Assembly (NCBI GenBank): GCA_965219495.1
Contig: OZ244777.1
Coordinates: 4,340,001-4,404,000 of the forward strand
Reading direction: 5' to 3'
DNA: 64,000 nucleotides
Source of the DNA: CAZPXZ01 sp965219495
GTDB taxonomy: Bacteria > Pseudomonadota > Alphaproteobacteria > Rhodobacterales > CAZPXZ01
Shown here: positions 35,629-45,088 of the stretch, in pieces
Position numbering within the stretch: the stretch's first letter is position 1
Layout of the letters: each line of letters begins with the position of its first letter
Translations under genes and position numbers: made by a program
The notes under the pieces: model-generated
Told to the model about the DNA's origin: nothing
The model's database searches: none
What the model saw: only the letters and a program-made list of their open reading frames with translations

Positions 35629-36194
35629 CGAGGGGCCTCCTGCTTAAGTGTTTAAGACGGTTGAGTTAAGAGAGAGTGCTTGCGATCGAACTTCGTCGTA
35701 GCGCTGTTGCTTTTGGTTGTCATCTGGTTCTTGAGGCGCAATCTTGCAAAAAAGACGCGCGCCTAAGCGGTGCCAATGCGGCACCCAGCTAGCCAATTGC
35801 AGACGTGTGTGTATCATCGGTAGATGATCTCACTTTGTCGACGGCTGTCCATCACCATGTCAAGATAGCACGGTATGGGAACTTGGCGCGATCAGGAAGT
35901 GTTTCCGCTCACGTTCTCCCGGTTGCGAAGCGCTCTCTGTGAGTTGGGAACCCGTTGCCTCCCTTTTTCTCTTTGCTCCATTCCGAGGATCCCCTTGTCC
36001 ACGACTTACTTGCCGCATACGCGATGCTGCATACGCCCCGGCTGCGGCGCTACCCCCAACCCGGCGGACGTCTTGGGTATTCCCGATGGCAGTCTGGCAG
36101 CTCGCAGAGTGTCCGTCATCGTATAGAAATCGGCCGGATTCCACATGCCGGCGGTTTGCGGTGCTTCCAGTCGCGATCTTCGCTCGTCGCACCG
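35629..36194. other. No gene seen
   Basis: About 565 bp upstream of the ParA-like gene, ending at the HU stop codon. It marks the return from AT-rich to GC-rich DNA. It must contain the ParA promoter. No supported reading frame. Confidence 0.4.
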
Positions 36195-36482
36195 TCACGA
36201 GCCCGGACCCCCATTGACGGTGTCCTTCAGCGTCTTCCCCGCCTTGAACGTCGGCGAAGTGGACGCCGATATCGAAACGGCCTCGCCGGTCCTCGGGTTG
36301 CGTCCGGTTCGGGCTGGCCGGCGCCTGGTGCCAAAGGTCCCGAATCCCGGCAGCCGCACATCCTCTCCATCGGCAAGCGCCTCGCCGATCGTCGCAAACA
36401 CGCTGTCCACCGCATTCCTTGCAGCGCTCTTGCTCAGCCCCGTGCGGGCAGCCAGCCGGTCGGTCATCTCCGTCTTGTTCAT
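36195..36482 (-). CDS. HU-family DNA-binding protein
   Basis: The 95-residue protein (MNKTEMTDRLAARTGLSKSA) has the HU/IHF fold: an N-terminal helical dimer part, then LPGFGTFGTRRRPARTGRNP, with the RNP tip of the DNA-binding arm, and FKAGKTLKDTVN at the C-terminus. ATG 36482 follows GGGAGG; the longer frame upstream is not part of the family. HU bends and compacts DNA. It is likely a host gene. Confidence 0.92.
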   Translation of the reverse strand: MNKTEMTDRLAARTGLSKSAARNAVDSVFATIGEALADGEDVRLPGFGTFGTRRRPARTGRNPRTGEAVSISASTSPTFKAGKTLKDTVNGGPGS

Positions 36483-36631
36483 ATGTTCGCCTCCCGCCGT
36501 GACGCCGAGCCCTTCCGCCATCCCCGGATGGCCCATCGCCCGGTTCCCGACACCGACTACCACGAATGCCTGCCCGCGGCGACGCCCGGCTACGCCTGGG
36601 CGCGGCCATTCCGTCGTCGCCGATCCGCCGA

Positions 36632-37240
36632 TCAGCGCGGACCGCAGACTACGCAGCCGGTTCCGTGTCGGGCGCCCCGTCCGGTTCGGGACTTCCGCCA
36701 TGCGTACAGGTTGTCCACGAACTCCGGGATCAACTCCGCCGCCAGCCCCCTGAGCTTCTCTTCATCCTCTTCCGTCAGGTCCGACCGGCCGCGACAGGAG
36801 TCACTCAGCGCAATGATCAGATCGAGCGACCTCGCCGCCTCCCGGTCGTCGCTTCGCGCAATCTGCCGCCACACGGCCCGGCGCAGCCGCATGCCTCGTT
36901 CGAAGCCGTCGATCCACGGCTCCCACATGCTCTCGCCGCTGTCGGCGTCCACTCCCAGGACCGGCGCATAGTCCTCCGGGCTTTCCGCCAGCTCCCGCGC
37001 GATCCGGCTGTAATGCCCCATCACGGCCGCGATCGTCGCCTCCGTCCCCTCGGCATCCTCGAAGCCGATATGCGAGTCCCACACCCCTGGAAGCCATTCG
37101 GACGGCGGGATCGTATGCGGGCAGACGATCAGGGCCGCGACATAGCCGTCCAGTTCCACGACATTCATGCCCTTCCACTCGGACGGTATGGTCTCCAACA
37201 GATCCCGCAGGCGATAGAGTTCCGGGTCGACATCGCTCAT
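36632..37240 (-). CDS. UPF0149 (YecA/YgfB) family protein
   Basis: The 202-residue protein shows the UPF0149 pattern: MNVVELDGYVAALIVCPHTI near residue 25, PSEWLPGVWD, then SMWEPWIDGFERGMRLRRAV and a terminal EFVDNLYAWRKSRTGRG. Function is unknown; many members carry a SEC-C zinc motif. Here a SEC-C/TPR gene lies 147 bp upstream on the same strand, so the pair may have been one operon before it was disrupted. Confidence 0.88.
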   Translation of the reverse strand: MSDVDPELYRLRDLLETIPSEWKGMNVVELDGYVAALIVCPHTIPPSEWLPGVWDSHIGFEDAEGTEATIAAVMGHYSRIARELAESPEDYAPVLGVDADSGESMWEPWIDGFERGMRLRRAVWRQIARSDDREAARSLDLIIALSDSCRGRSDLTEEDEEKLRGLAAELIPEFVDNLYAWRKSRTGRGARHGTGCVVCGPR

Positions 37241-37475
37241 GGACGGCAGTTATCCCGACAGCACCGCGGCGGTCAATCGCCATCCGGAAGTAGCCTCGCT
37301 TGCGGCATAGGAGGCGCCGGCGCCACGTCCGCGACCTTGTTGCCCGTCCTTTTGCTGCGCTGCCGGCCCGTCGCGGAGCTCGGCTGCTCAGCAAGCACCT
37401 TGGAGCGAGGCTCGAAGACGTTCGATGTCTTCGTAGAAGGGTTCGCGGCTTTCCGGCCCGAAGTTCTCGGGATGG

Positions 37476-38353
37476 GTGCAGCGAGACTAGCTGCTGTACT
37501 AGTGGGTGAAAGTCCCACCGGCGCAATTCTCAGTTTGGCGCCGTAGTCATATCCGGCAGGCGCACGGGGTGACCCGGTGACCTGGAAGCCCGGAAGTAAA
37601 AGTCCTGGGAGACGGAGTGGAGATGGTTCCGCTTGAGTCTGATCAGCCCGGGGGGCGAGCAAAGAGTAGGGCCGTAACGAGAGTGAACGGATCAAGCGTC
37701 GAAAAGGACTTCCTGCATGAAGTTGATTTGCGGGGTAATTGGAGTTGCCAAGGGTCTCCTTTCTACCTGATGGCCAGTGTCGGTGCGGAAGAACTGAGGA
37801 GCACGCACCGGGGCTCCCGGCGTACTGAAGGCGGCAATACTCGAAAGTACAGCAGCGAAAGTCCGGAAGGTCTGGGGATCAGACAGGATGATCCTTGAAT
37901 GTCAAAGACCGCGTCAATAACCGGCTGTGCCGGGAAATGAAACGGAGATCTTCAGACTGGCGGATGAGGCCGATAAGCGTTGATGGCCGGGACAACACAA
38001 CCCGGCTGGAGTGAGGGCCTCAGGGCACAGGCGGCTGTACGGCATCCAAGGCCCGCACACAGTGGCGGACTAGCCTAACGGTGGTCGATGCAGCCTGAGG
38101 ACGGAGTGAACGCGGGTTCTGCTCGGGGGAATGGCTGGGTCGGCCTTAACCTCGGCGGTCACGCGGAAGGCTCCGCTCCAAACTGCCAGGTGCCTGTTGC
38201 TTGAAGCCGTACCGGGGAAAACCCGAAGTCCGGTTTTTAGGGAGGGCGGCTGGAAACGTGGCCTATGGTGGAACTGCGCACCCACCTGCAACCGAAAGGG
38301 CAGGACCGGATAAGCCTCCACCTAAGGGTGCGCGCGCCAGTGCCCTACCCGAC
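37476..38353 (+). mobile_element. ORF-less group II intron, copy 1
   Basis: The 878-bp unit starts GTGCAGCG, close to the GUGYG consensus, and ends in AC. Near the 5' end is GGGTGAAAGTCCCACC, a hallmark of bacterial group II introns. Near the 3' end, GAAGCCGTACCGGGG-AAAA-CCCGAAGTCCGGTTT (38198-38231, read with its tetraloop) has the form of catalytic domain V with the AGC triad. No reverse transcriptase is encoded; only a remnant start (ATGTCAAAGACCGCG in copy 2) remains. It is antisense to the host SEC-C gene, so splicing cannot restore that mRNA. A 3' extension of about 110 nt after domain V is unusual. Confidence 0.75.
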
Positions 38354-39231
38354 GTGCAGCGAGACTAGCTGCTGTACTAGTGGGTGAAAGTCCCACCGGC
38401 GCAATTCTCAGTTTGGCGCCGTAGTCATATCCGGCAGGCGCACGGGGTGACCCGGTGACCTGGAAGCCCGGAAGTAAAAGCCCTGGGAGACGGAGTGGAG
38501 ATGGCTCCGCTTGAGTCTGATCAGCCCGGGGGGCGAGCAAAGAGTAGGGCCGTAACGAGAGTGAACGGATCAAGCGTCGAAAAGGACTTCCTGCATGAAG
38601 TTGATTTGCGGGGTAATTGGAGTTGCCAAGGGTCTCCTTTCTACCCGATGGCCAGTGTCGGTGCGGAAGAACTGAGGAGCACGCACCGAGGCTTCCGGCG
38701 TACTGAAGGCGGCAATACTCGAAAGTACAGCAGCGAAAGTCCGGAAGGTCTGGGGATCAGACAGGATGATCCTTGCATGTCAAAGACCGCGTCTATAACC
38801 GGCTGTGCCGGGAAATGAAACGGAGATCTCCAGACTGGCGGATGAGGTCGGCAAGCGATGAAGGGTGGGACAACACAACCCACCCAGAGCGAGGACCTCT
38901 GGGCACAGGCGGCTGTACGGCATCCAAGGCCCGCACACAGTGGCGGACTAGCCTAACGGTGGTCGATGCAGCCTGAGGACGGAGTGAACGCGGGTTCTGC
39001 TCGGGGGAATGGCTGGGTCGGCCTTAACCTCGGCGGTCAGGCGGAAGGCTCCGCTCCAAACTGCTAGGTGCCTGCTGCTTGAAGCCGTACCGGGGAAAAC
39101 CCGAAGTCCGGTTTTTAGGGAGGGCGGCTGGAAACGTGATCTATGGTGGAACTGCGCACCCACCTGCAACCGAAAGGGCAGGACCGGATAAGCCTCCACC
39201 TAAGGGTGCGCGCGCCAGTGCCCTACCCGAC
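38354..39231 (+). mobile_element. ORF-less group II intron, copy 2, head-to-tail with copy 1
   Basis: Also 878 bp and about 96% identical to copy 1, joined with no base between (GAC then GTGCAG). Differences cluster and compensate: the helix GCCGGG/CCCGGC of copy 1 (37986-37991 with 38001-38006) is GGGTGGG/CCCACCC in copy 2 (38863-38869 with 38879-38885). The next helix covaries in the same way. This supports a folded RNA kept under selection in both copies. Precise insertion into TGGATGC/CCATCC of the SEC-C gene is shown by the intact frame across the joint. Confidence 0.75.
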
Positions 39232-39465
39232 GCATCCATCCAGGCAATCGTACGCTCGAAGTATTCGATCGCGTGTTCGGTTTCGCCGCGCGCCTCGCAG
39301 ACCATCGCCTTGCGCATGAGCCAATCGTGCACCTCGGGATAGCGGGTCCTCAGCTGCTCACAGGCGGCGTCGGCTTCATCGAGGCGGCCTTTGTCAAACG
39401 ACAACTATGATGGCCACCAGCGACAACTATCATGCCGCACATTTGCGGGGCGATTTGGTCGGCGT

Positions 39466-40283
39466 TTTTTCCGGTTCCCGGTTCCTGGCGGGTTGGCGTC
39501 TTGTCGCCGGACGATCCCATTATTCGTGCATGACGTTCACCGTACCGGTTCCCTGAAGGGCGCGATGCGGGCGACCGTGCGCAATGCGTGTGTTTCTTGA
39601 CGGTGTCAGGATCCGGTGACGCCGATTGCCGGAGCGGCGCCCTGGTTTCGGCGTGTGGCGCCCTGCCTGCGGGGGTTGGCTTGCTCGCGGGCTGGCGGCT
39701 TGCTGCCTGGCCGGGTGGGTGGATGAGGCGTAGCCGGGTTCACGGAACTTGATGGCGCCACCGCTTGGCGGGTGCTTCGGATGGCCGCGATGTGGCGGCT
39801 TGCGGAGAGGCCGGCATGGCTGCCGGTCGGCAGCGGGGGCGGCGCCGGGTTTCGGGCTGCCCCCGGCAGGGGGTTGAGCTGGTGCGGGCCCGGTTCTCGC
39901 GTACGCCGGAGGGCCGGGTCATTTCCACCGGCGCGTTCGCGGCCTGATCACCCTGGGCGCGATGCGAGCGACATGCGCGGGCGTCGGTTCGGGTGGAAGT
40001 GGGGGCTGCTGGAGGGGGCGGCTCTGGCGCGGTCGACATTTGCGTTCGCGGCGCGCCGGCGGTTGCGGCATGTCGGGTTTGGTTGGCATGCGCCGGCGAT
40101 GCGGTCTTCGGGGTGGTATGGGCACGAGGCCGCGAACCGCATGACGTCAGCCGCAGGCTGTCCGCGTCCTCCTCCGATCGGCTTTGGCGCAGGGTGCTGC
40201 CCGGCGCTGCCGGGCGGGCGTGCGGCGTTGGTGCGGGGTCCTGCGGCTGCTGCGGCGCGGGGGTTTCGGCAGCGCGGTCGCGG
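39466..40283. other. Accessory segment of IS21 element 1
   Basis: About 700 bp of this segment (39601-40283) recur in IS21 element 2 (60294-60990, opposite strand). One frame, from ATG 39973, is kept in both: MRGRRFGWKWGLL, then RRRLRH and EAANRMT; a 9-bp length difference keeps the frame, and copy 2 has a possible membrane segment (LLVGAPVAALLWSALPSA). A second frame ends RFSRTPEGRVISTGAF in both. Whether either is translated is unproven. Confidence 0.4.
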
Positions 40284-41066
40284 TTACCGCCGGGTTTGCT
40301 GTTTGGCCCGTTCCCGGGCGGCTTTCTGGCGGAAACTCTCGGCGTTCAGTTCGAGAATATGGCCATGATGGACGAGGCGATCGCAGGTGGCGGCGAGCAT
40401 GGCGGCGTCGGGGAAGATGCCGGTCCATTCCGAGAACGGCTGGTTGGCGGCGACGGCGAGGGAGCGCCGTTCGTAGCGCCGGGAGACCAGTTCGAACAGC
40501 ACCGCGGTCTCGTTCTGGCTGCGCCGCACATAGGAGAAGTCGTCCAGGATCAGGAGATCGAACTTGTCGAGGCGCAGGAACAGGCGTTCGAGGTCGAGAT
40601 CGGTCTGCGCCCGCTTGAGTTGCTCCAGCATGGAACTGGCGGGAGTGAACAGCACCCGCCGTCCGCTCCCGACCAGGGCGCGGCCGATGCCGCTGAGGAG
40701 ATGCGTCTTGCCGCTGCCGGAGTTTCCGAAGGCCAGCAGGTTCTCGGCCCGGTCCAGCCACTCGGTGCTTTCGGCGAAGCCGCGGATGCGCGGCCGGGAG
40801 AGCCCGGGCAGCTGGCGGAAGTCGAAGTTCTCCAGGGTCTTTCCCGGCGGCAGCTTCGATTCCGCGAGGTAGCGCTTCAGCCGGCGCTGCTCGCGGTCCA
40901 GCAGTTCCTGTTCCGCCAGCCGGCCGAGGTATTGCGCCGGATGCCAGCCTTCCTCGATCGCCCGTTCGCCGATCGCCTGCCAGTGCGCGGCGAAGGCCGG
41001 CAGCCGCAGCGCCTGCAGCAGGCCGGGCAGCAGCGACAGATCCGTGGCCAGTTTCCGGTCGCTCAT
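40284..41066 (-). CDS. istB: IstB-type AAA+ ATPase of IS21 element 1
   Basis: The 260-residue protein carries Walker A NSGSGKTHL (about 112-120), Walker B LLILDDFSYVRR and sensor SLAVAANQPFSEW. IstB loads onto target DNA and activates the IstA transposase. ATG 41066 overlaps the istA stop (ATGA). The protein seems complete and ends ERAKQQTRR. Confidence 0.9.
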   Translation of the reverse strand: MSDRKLATDLSLLPGLLQALRLPAFAAHWQAIGERAIEEGWHPAQYLGRLAEQELLDREQRRLKRYLAESKLPPGKTLENFDFRQLPGLSRPRIRGFAESTEWLDRAENLLAFGNSGSGKTHLLSGIGRALVGSGRRVLFTPASSMLEQLKRAQTDLDLERLFLRLDKFDLLILDDFSYVRRSQNETAVLFELVSRRYERRSLAVAANQPFSEWTGIFPDAAMLAATCDRLVHHGHILELNAESFRQKAARERAKQQTRR

Positions 41067-42562
41067 GGCGCCGCTCCCAGCAGTTCGTCGAGGCCAGCCA
41101 CGCTGGGCGCCGCGACGGAGATGGCGGGGAGCGACGCGCTCCGCGGACGGAACTCTTCTTCCAGCGCCACGAGGTCCGGCAACTCGCCTTCGTCCAGCCG
41201 CGCCTCCAGGCTCCGCGCCAGCGCGTCGACGCAGTTGCGCTCCACCGCCAGGCTCAGAATCCCCACCATGGTCCGGTCTGCTTCCCGCTCCGGGCGCCGC
41301 GCGGAAAGCGCCTCCCACACCCGGCGGTAGACCGCCCGCGGGAACAGGTCGTCCCGCGCCACCCAGCGGCGGAACGCACCCGGCTTCGCCCGCAGCGAAG
41401 ACAGCACGTGCCGCAGGTTCACCCGGAACCGCTGCCACGGTTCCGCCCACGGCAGCTCGCACACCCGCTTTGTGCCGAGATAGACCGCGTAGCCAAAGGC
41501 GGTCATCCGCACCCGCACCCGGTGCCCGATCAGCCGCGAGGGAACCGTGTAATACTTCTTCCCCAGGTGCAGCATCGCGGTCCGCGGCACCCGCAGATCC
41601 ACCTCCGTTCCCGCATCCAGGCAATCCCGCGGCAGCGCCGAAAGATGCGGTCGCTCCTCCGCAAGCCGCGCCGCAACCCGCCGGTTGCGGCGTTCCATCT
41701 CCCGGTCCACAAACGACCCGTACGCCGCGATGCTGGCGAAGTCCCGGCTGCCCCGCAGCCGCAATGCCTGGTCCAGGCGATCGCGGAAGTGCCCGTGACG
41801 CGCCTCGATCGAACCGTTCTCCTGCGGGCGCCCCGGGTTGATGCGCTCCGCCTCCATCCCGTACTGCCCGCAAAGCGCCTGATAGCGCGACGCCACGTCC
41901 TTCCGCGTTTCTCGCAAAACGTTCCGAAACGCTGCCGAAAGGCTGTCCGTCCGATGCCGCCGGCAACTCCCCCCAAGGCCCCGCAACGCCTTCTCCAGCC
42001 CGGCATGCAGCGCCGCAAAGCTCTCGCCCGAACCCGGAACCACCAGCGCCGACTGCCAGCCCGACCACGCCGCGCAGAAATGATGCAATATATGCGGGAA
42101 CCGCGCCCCCCGGATCGTCACCTCCAAGCGGTTGCCGGAAAAGAAATCCGAACAGCACAACTCCCCCGGCGGCAGCTCGTGCTGCCGGAAAATCACCTCC
42201 CGGTCCGGTCCGTGTTCCGCCTTCCACGCCCGCACCCGGCGCTCAAACGTCCGCTTCTGGCGATCGTCCGAAATCCACCCCTGATCGAGGGCATGCTCCC
42301 AAAGACTGTACGCCCGAAGCTCCGGATCCTCCCGAAGCAAAGGCTCCACTTCCCGCTCCCAAACCCCCGCAAGCGGGTCCGAACGCGTCCGCCACCAGCG
42401 CTCCGGCCGTGCCGACCGCGCCACCCATTCCCCGGAATCGACCCGCCGCCCCGTCCGTTCCGAAAACCCCGCAGCCGCACTCGCCTGGCGAACCGACTTG
42501 CCCTTTCCGCGCGAACCCATGAAAATCTCCACGTGTCTCTGGTTGATGTGCTTCCCGGGCAT
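41063..42562 (-). CDS. istA: IstA-type transposase of IS21 element 1
   Basis: The 499-residue protein starts MPGKHINQRHVEIFMGSRGK with a helix-turn-helix (QASAAAGFSERTGRRVDSG). It carries the integrase-type DDE core: CCSDFFSGNRLEVTIRGARF, the region around HRTDSLSAAF, and GRPQENGSIEARHGHFRDRL with the catalytic Glu. A Mu-type C-terminal beta barrel follows (KKYYTVPSRLIGHRVRVRMT). The gene is intact, but its promoter side is displaced by an inserted IS 17 bp upstream of the ATG. Confidence 0.9.
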   Translation of the reverse strand: MPGKHINQRHVEIFMGSRGKGKSVRQASAAAGFSERTGRRVDSGEWVARSARPERWWRTRSDPLAGVWEREVEPLLREDPELRAYSLWEHALDQGWISDDRQKRTFERRVRAWKAEHGPDREVIFRQHELPPGELCCSDFFSGNRLEVTIRGARFPHILHHFCAAWSGWQSALVVPGSGESFAALHAGLEKALRGLGGSCRRHRTDSLSAAFRNVLRETRKDVASRYQALCGQYGMEAERINPGRPQENGSIEARHGHFRDRLDQALRLRGSRDFASIAAYGSFVDREMERRNRRVAARLAEERPHLSALPRDCLDAGTEVDLRVPRTAMLHLGKKYYTVPSRLIGHRVRVRMTAFGYAVYLGTKRVCELPWAEPWQRFRVNLRHVLSSLRAKPGAFRRWVARDDLFPRAVYRRVWEALSARRPEREADRTMVGILSLAVERNCVDALARSLEARLDEGELPDLVALEEEFRPRSASLPAISVAAPSVAGLDELLGAAP

Positions 42563-42578
42563 CGGCCTCTCCTTGATA

Positions 42579-44557
42579 GAGGCGTTTGCGCTGTAGCCAA
42601 TTTTTTTGTTCGGGCCGCCTTTCGTGAGGTAGCTAGCGGGGTCTGCATCGACCTTTTGCTGCCTTCCGGCGGCGCCGAGGCGCCAGGGTCGGCTTGAGTT
42701 CGGCGGCATTCTGGCGAACAAGGCTGTTTTGGTGGCCGCAAGCCCCGCGGGCGGAATCGGGGCGCGGCCCGGTTTCGCTGCCGGGCGGTTTCGGCGGCGA
42801 TGCAGTGGGGAACCCTATCCGGTGTCGTGGACCGGTATGGCGCCAACCAGGGATCGCATTTGTTGCTTGCGGCCAGCGCGGAGATGGCCGAGCGCCAGGG
42901 CCATCATCACCGCCATCGCGAGGCCGACCCGAGCGGTCATCTTTGCCTTGCCGCGAATGGTGTGGCGCTCGAACCGGAAGCCATTGTCGAGGCGGCTGTA
43001 GATGCGCTCCATCGCGCTCCGGCGATTGTATCCGCGCCGCCAGGACGGGCTGCCATGCGGAGTCGGGGTGAAGATGCGGCGGTTGTGCTTCTCCAGGTCG
43101 ATGCGGACCACCCGGCCGAACGCCCCCGCCTTGCAGCCGGCGTCCTTGTGGCAGTCGTCCCGTCCCTCGCATGCGAAGCCACAGGCGGCGGCCGGGCAAC
43201 GGTACTTGAGAGTCGAGCGGTCGGCCTCGAACCCCTGGAACGCCATCGGGCGCTCGGTTCCGGTGGCCGGGCACTTGCAGATCACCTCCCCTCTCTCGGT
43301 ATGGTGAATGCAGTCGTTGCGATCCGGGAAGAGCGGACGCGAAATCGGCTTGGCCGGGTCGTAGCCCGCTTGCTTCTTTTCGGCGCTCCACAGCGCCCGG
43401 CTGTCGATCAGCGGGCGGATCCGGTGCTGGTCCCAGAGCGTGGCTTTCAGCGGGCCGCTGTCGAGGCCGCGGTCGGCGCTGAACTCCTTGCAGCGCTCCG
43501 CCAGGGCCGGGGTCTCCTCGAAGAGCCGCTCCGAAAGCCGCTCCAGTTCCTTGACTTCCGACACCGAAGCCCGGGTCACGCTGGCCGCCACCGGGATTTC
43601 GTACTGCGTGTCGGCAATCGTATGGACGCGGTAGCCGAACCAACTCTTGATCTTCTTCCAGGGTTTGCCGGTCTTGGCGTTCATCCCGTGCGTCTCGTGC
43701 TTGCCCCAATCCGCGTCCGCATCCGAGGTCTTGCCCGTGACCCGGTTCCGGGTGCCCGTCGAATGGCTCTCCATCGCCTTGCCGTCATAGCCGAGGAATT
43801 CGCCGAAATCGTCCGCTTCCTCCATCAGTTGCTCCCGCATCGTCCGGATCATGGCGGCGATCATCCCCTGCTCCTCCTCCAGTTCCATCACCGCACGCAG
43901 GAACCGGCTGAAGTTGCAGGCGTCCGGCGCCGGATCGCGCAGCGGCTGCGGAAGGTAGATCACCGTCGAGCCGTCCGCCTCCGCCACTCCCCGCTTCGGC
44001 GCGCTCTGCCGGGGAAGCGCCGGAAATCCGCAGAGTGCGAGCAGCGCCGAATTGCGCTGCAGCTCGCGCAGCAGCGATTGCGCGGACTCGTGCTGAAAGA
44101 CGATGCCGGCCAGCATCGCCCGCCACATCGCCACCACCGGATAATCGTCGCGCCCGTGCCCGCGCCGCTCTTCGAGCGCGTCCAGGATGTCGCCGTCCGG
44201 CATCGTATCCAGCACCAGTTGCAGGCGCTGGAGTTCGGGGCGCTGTTCGACATCCGCCCAGGAAAAGAGTAGGTTGCTTGAGGCCGTCATGTCGTTCCCT
44301 CCGTGGAACATCGCTTCTTAAATTCACACCTATTCTAGCACATGACGGCCGCAAATACGAGCGTATTGTCTCGTATCCGGCTGAAAAATATTGCAAGTCT
44401 TTCAATTCCGGAGCATGGGCGGCGTGGGGTGGAAATTCCGCCGGCCGGGCGAAATTCGCCGGTTTGACGGCGTATTCAGGGGATTCCTGGGGTAAAGAGA
44501 ATCTGAACGCTGTGAAACGCTCGACAAGCCAATGGGTTAGAACAGCGCAAAGGCCTC
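42579..44557 (-). mobile_element. IS with IS1182/IS4-clan transposase, inserted in IS21 element 1
   Basis: The 1979-bp element has terminal repeats GAGGC(G/C)TTTGCGCTGT at both ends and a 6-bp duplication TTGATA (42573-42578 and 44558-44563). IS21 element 2 shows the uninterrupted sequence at the matching place. The left part of a second copy starts at 63745. Confidence 0.88.
42815..44290 (-). CDS. DDE transposase (IS1182-like, IS4/IS5 clan)
   Basis: The 491-residue protein starts at ATG 44290 after GGAGGG. The N-terminal domain (DDYPVVAMWRAMLAGIVFQH, LLRELQRNSALLALCGFPAL) is of the InsH/DUF772 type. The catalytic region has GYDGKAMESHSTG, then a zinc-like stretch CKCPATG and CPAAACGFAC, and YNRRSAMERIYSRLDNGFRF with the catalytic Glu. 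It looks intact. The family name is by resemblance only. Confidence 0.8.
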   Translation of the reverse strand: MTASSNLLFSWADVEQRPELQRLQLVLDTMPDGDILDALEERRGHGRDDYPVVAMWRAMLAGIVFQHESAQSLLRELQRNSALLALCGFPALPRQSAPKRGVAEADGSTVIYLPQPLRDPAPDACNFSRFLRAVMELEEEQGMIAAMIRTMREQLMEEADDFGEFLGYDGKAMESHSTGTRNRVTGKTSDADADWGKHETHGMNAKTGKPWKKIKSWFGYRVHTIADTQYEIPVAASVTRASVSEVKELERLSERLFEETPALAERCKEFSADRGLDSGPLKATLWDQHRIRPLIDSRALWSAEKKQAGYDPAKPISRPLFPDRNDCIHHTERGEVICKCPATGTERPMAFQGFEADRSTLKYRCPAAACGFACEGRDDCHKDAGCKAGAFGRVVRIDLEKHNRRIFTPTPHGSPSWRRGYNRRSAMERIYSRLDNGFRFERHTIRGKAKMTARVGLAMAVMMALALGHLRAGRKQQMRSLVGAIPVHDTG

Positions 44558-45088
44558 TTGATAAGAAAAGCCAATACCTTGGCGCCGCGCCAGAGACACG
44601 CAACCCGGCAATAAATCAAACCTGTGAAACCGCCGAATCAGCAATCAGCCCCTGGCCAACACCATGCGGCATCGTAATTGTCGCGTTACAGCCTTCGTCG
44701 ATGAGGCTGACGACGCTGTTCGAGAGCCGGTCTAGATCGGTCTCGGCCAGGTGGTATCCATGTGGCGATACCGCCGGCGTGGCAGGCACATGAGCGGCGC
44801 CGTCGCGATGCCAGCAGCAGTGCTTGTACTTCCTGCCGCTGCTACAAGGGCAGGGTTGGTTCCTGCCGATCTTCGCCATTACCGCCTCGTCATCGACAGC
44901 GCCCGGATTTCCTCCAGCTCCGCATTGAACTCGCAGTTACCGGCCGTCCTGGAGGCCGGCGATTGCACGACTGTCCGCTGGCGGCTCACCTGGCGCTTGC
45001 CGGGTCCGCACCCAACCCGGCGGCGATATGGCCGGTTTCTCGCTGCAGGCCTCATTCAGTGACCCGTCCCGCGCCTTTCAAGGATCCG

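Larger units (their letters stand above)
39392..44690 (-). mobile_element. IS21-family element 1, interrupted by another IS
   Basis: Right end TGTCAAACGACAACTATGAT (from 39392) and left end TGTAACGCGACAATTACGAT (minus strand from 44690) share the CGACAA-T pattern of IS21 multiple end repeats. A 5-bp target duplication GCCTT lies at 39387-39391 and 44691-44695. Without the 1979-bp IS inside it, the element is about 3.3 kb, longer than usual because of about 890 bp between istB and the right end. istA and istB both read through, but the inner IS separates istA from the left end. Confidence 0.85.
37388..44879 (-). pseudogene. SEC-C/TPR protein gene split by an IS21 and by two group II introns
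   Basis: Three exon-like pieces rebuild one 143-residue protein in frame. Piece 1, 44879-44691, gives MAKIGRNQPCPCSSGRKYKH (the SEC-C zinc motif) up to SVVSLIDEG. Piece 2, 39386-39232, gives RLDEADAACEQLRTRYPEVH, then YFERTIAWMDA, a TPR-like repeat. Piece 3, 37475-37388, gives HPENFGPESREPFYEDIERL and a stop. The first gap is the IS21 at 39392-44690, flanked by the duplicated GCCTT. The second is 37476-39231, two tandem group II introns inserted with no duplication and no loss. The ATG 44879 overlaps a TAA of an upstream frame (TAATG), suggesting a former operon. Confidence 0.85.

Noticed and set aside
37241..37387. Gap between UPF0149 and the SEC-C gene as a possible small gene
   Set aside because: Too short and without a start and ribosome site; it is simply the spacer of the former operon.
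37617..38818. Two similar small frames (93 and 107 codons) in the tandem repeats
   Set aside because: They lie inside the group II intron RNA upstream of the lost maturase position; such frames are often annotated in introns but have no protein evidence.
39391..39600. Plus frame beginning MSNDNYDGHQRQLS
   Set aside because: It starts in the IS21 terminal repeat and the same peptide appears in the remnant at 11.1 kb; it is repeat sequence, not a gene.
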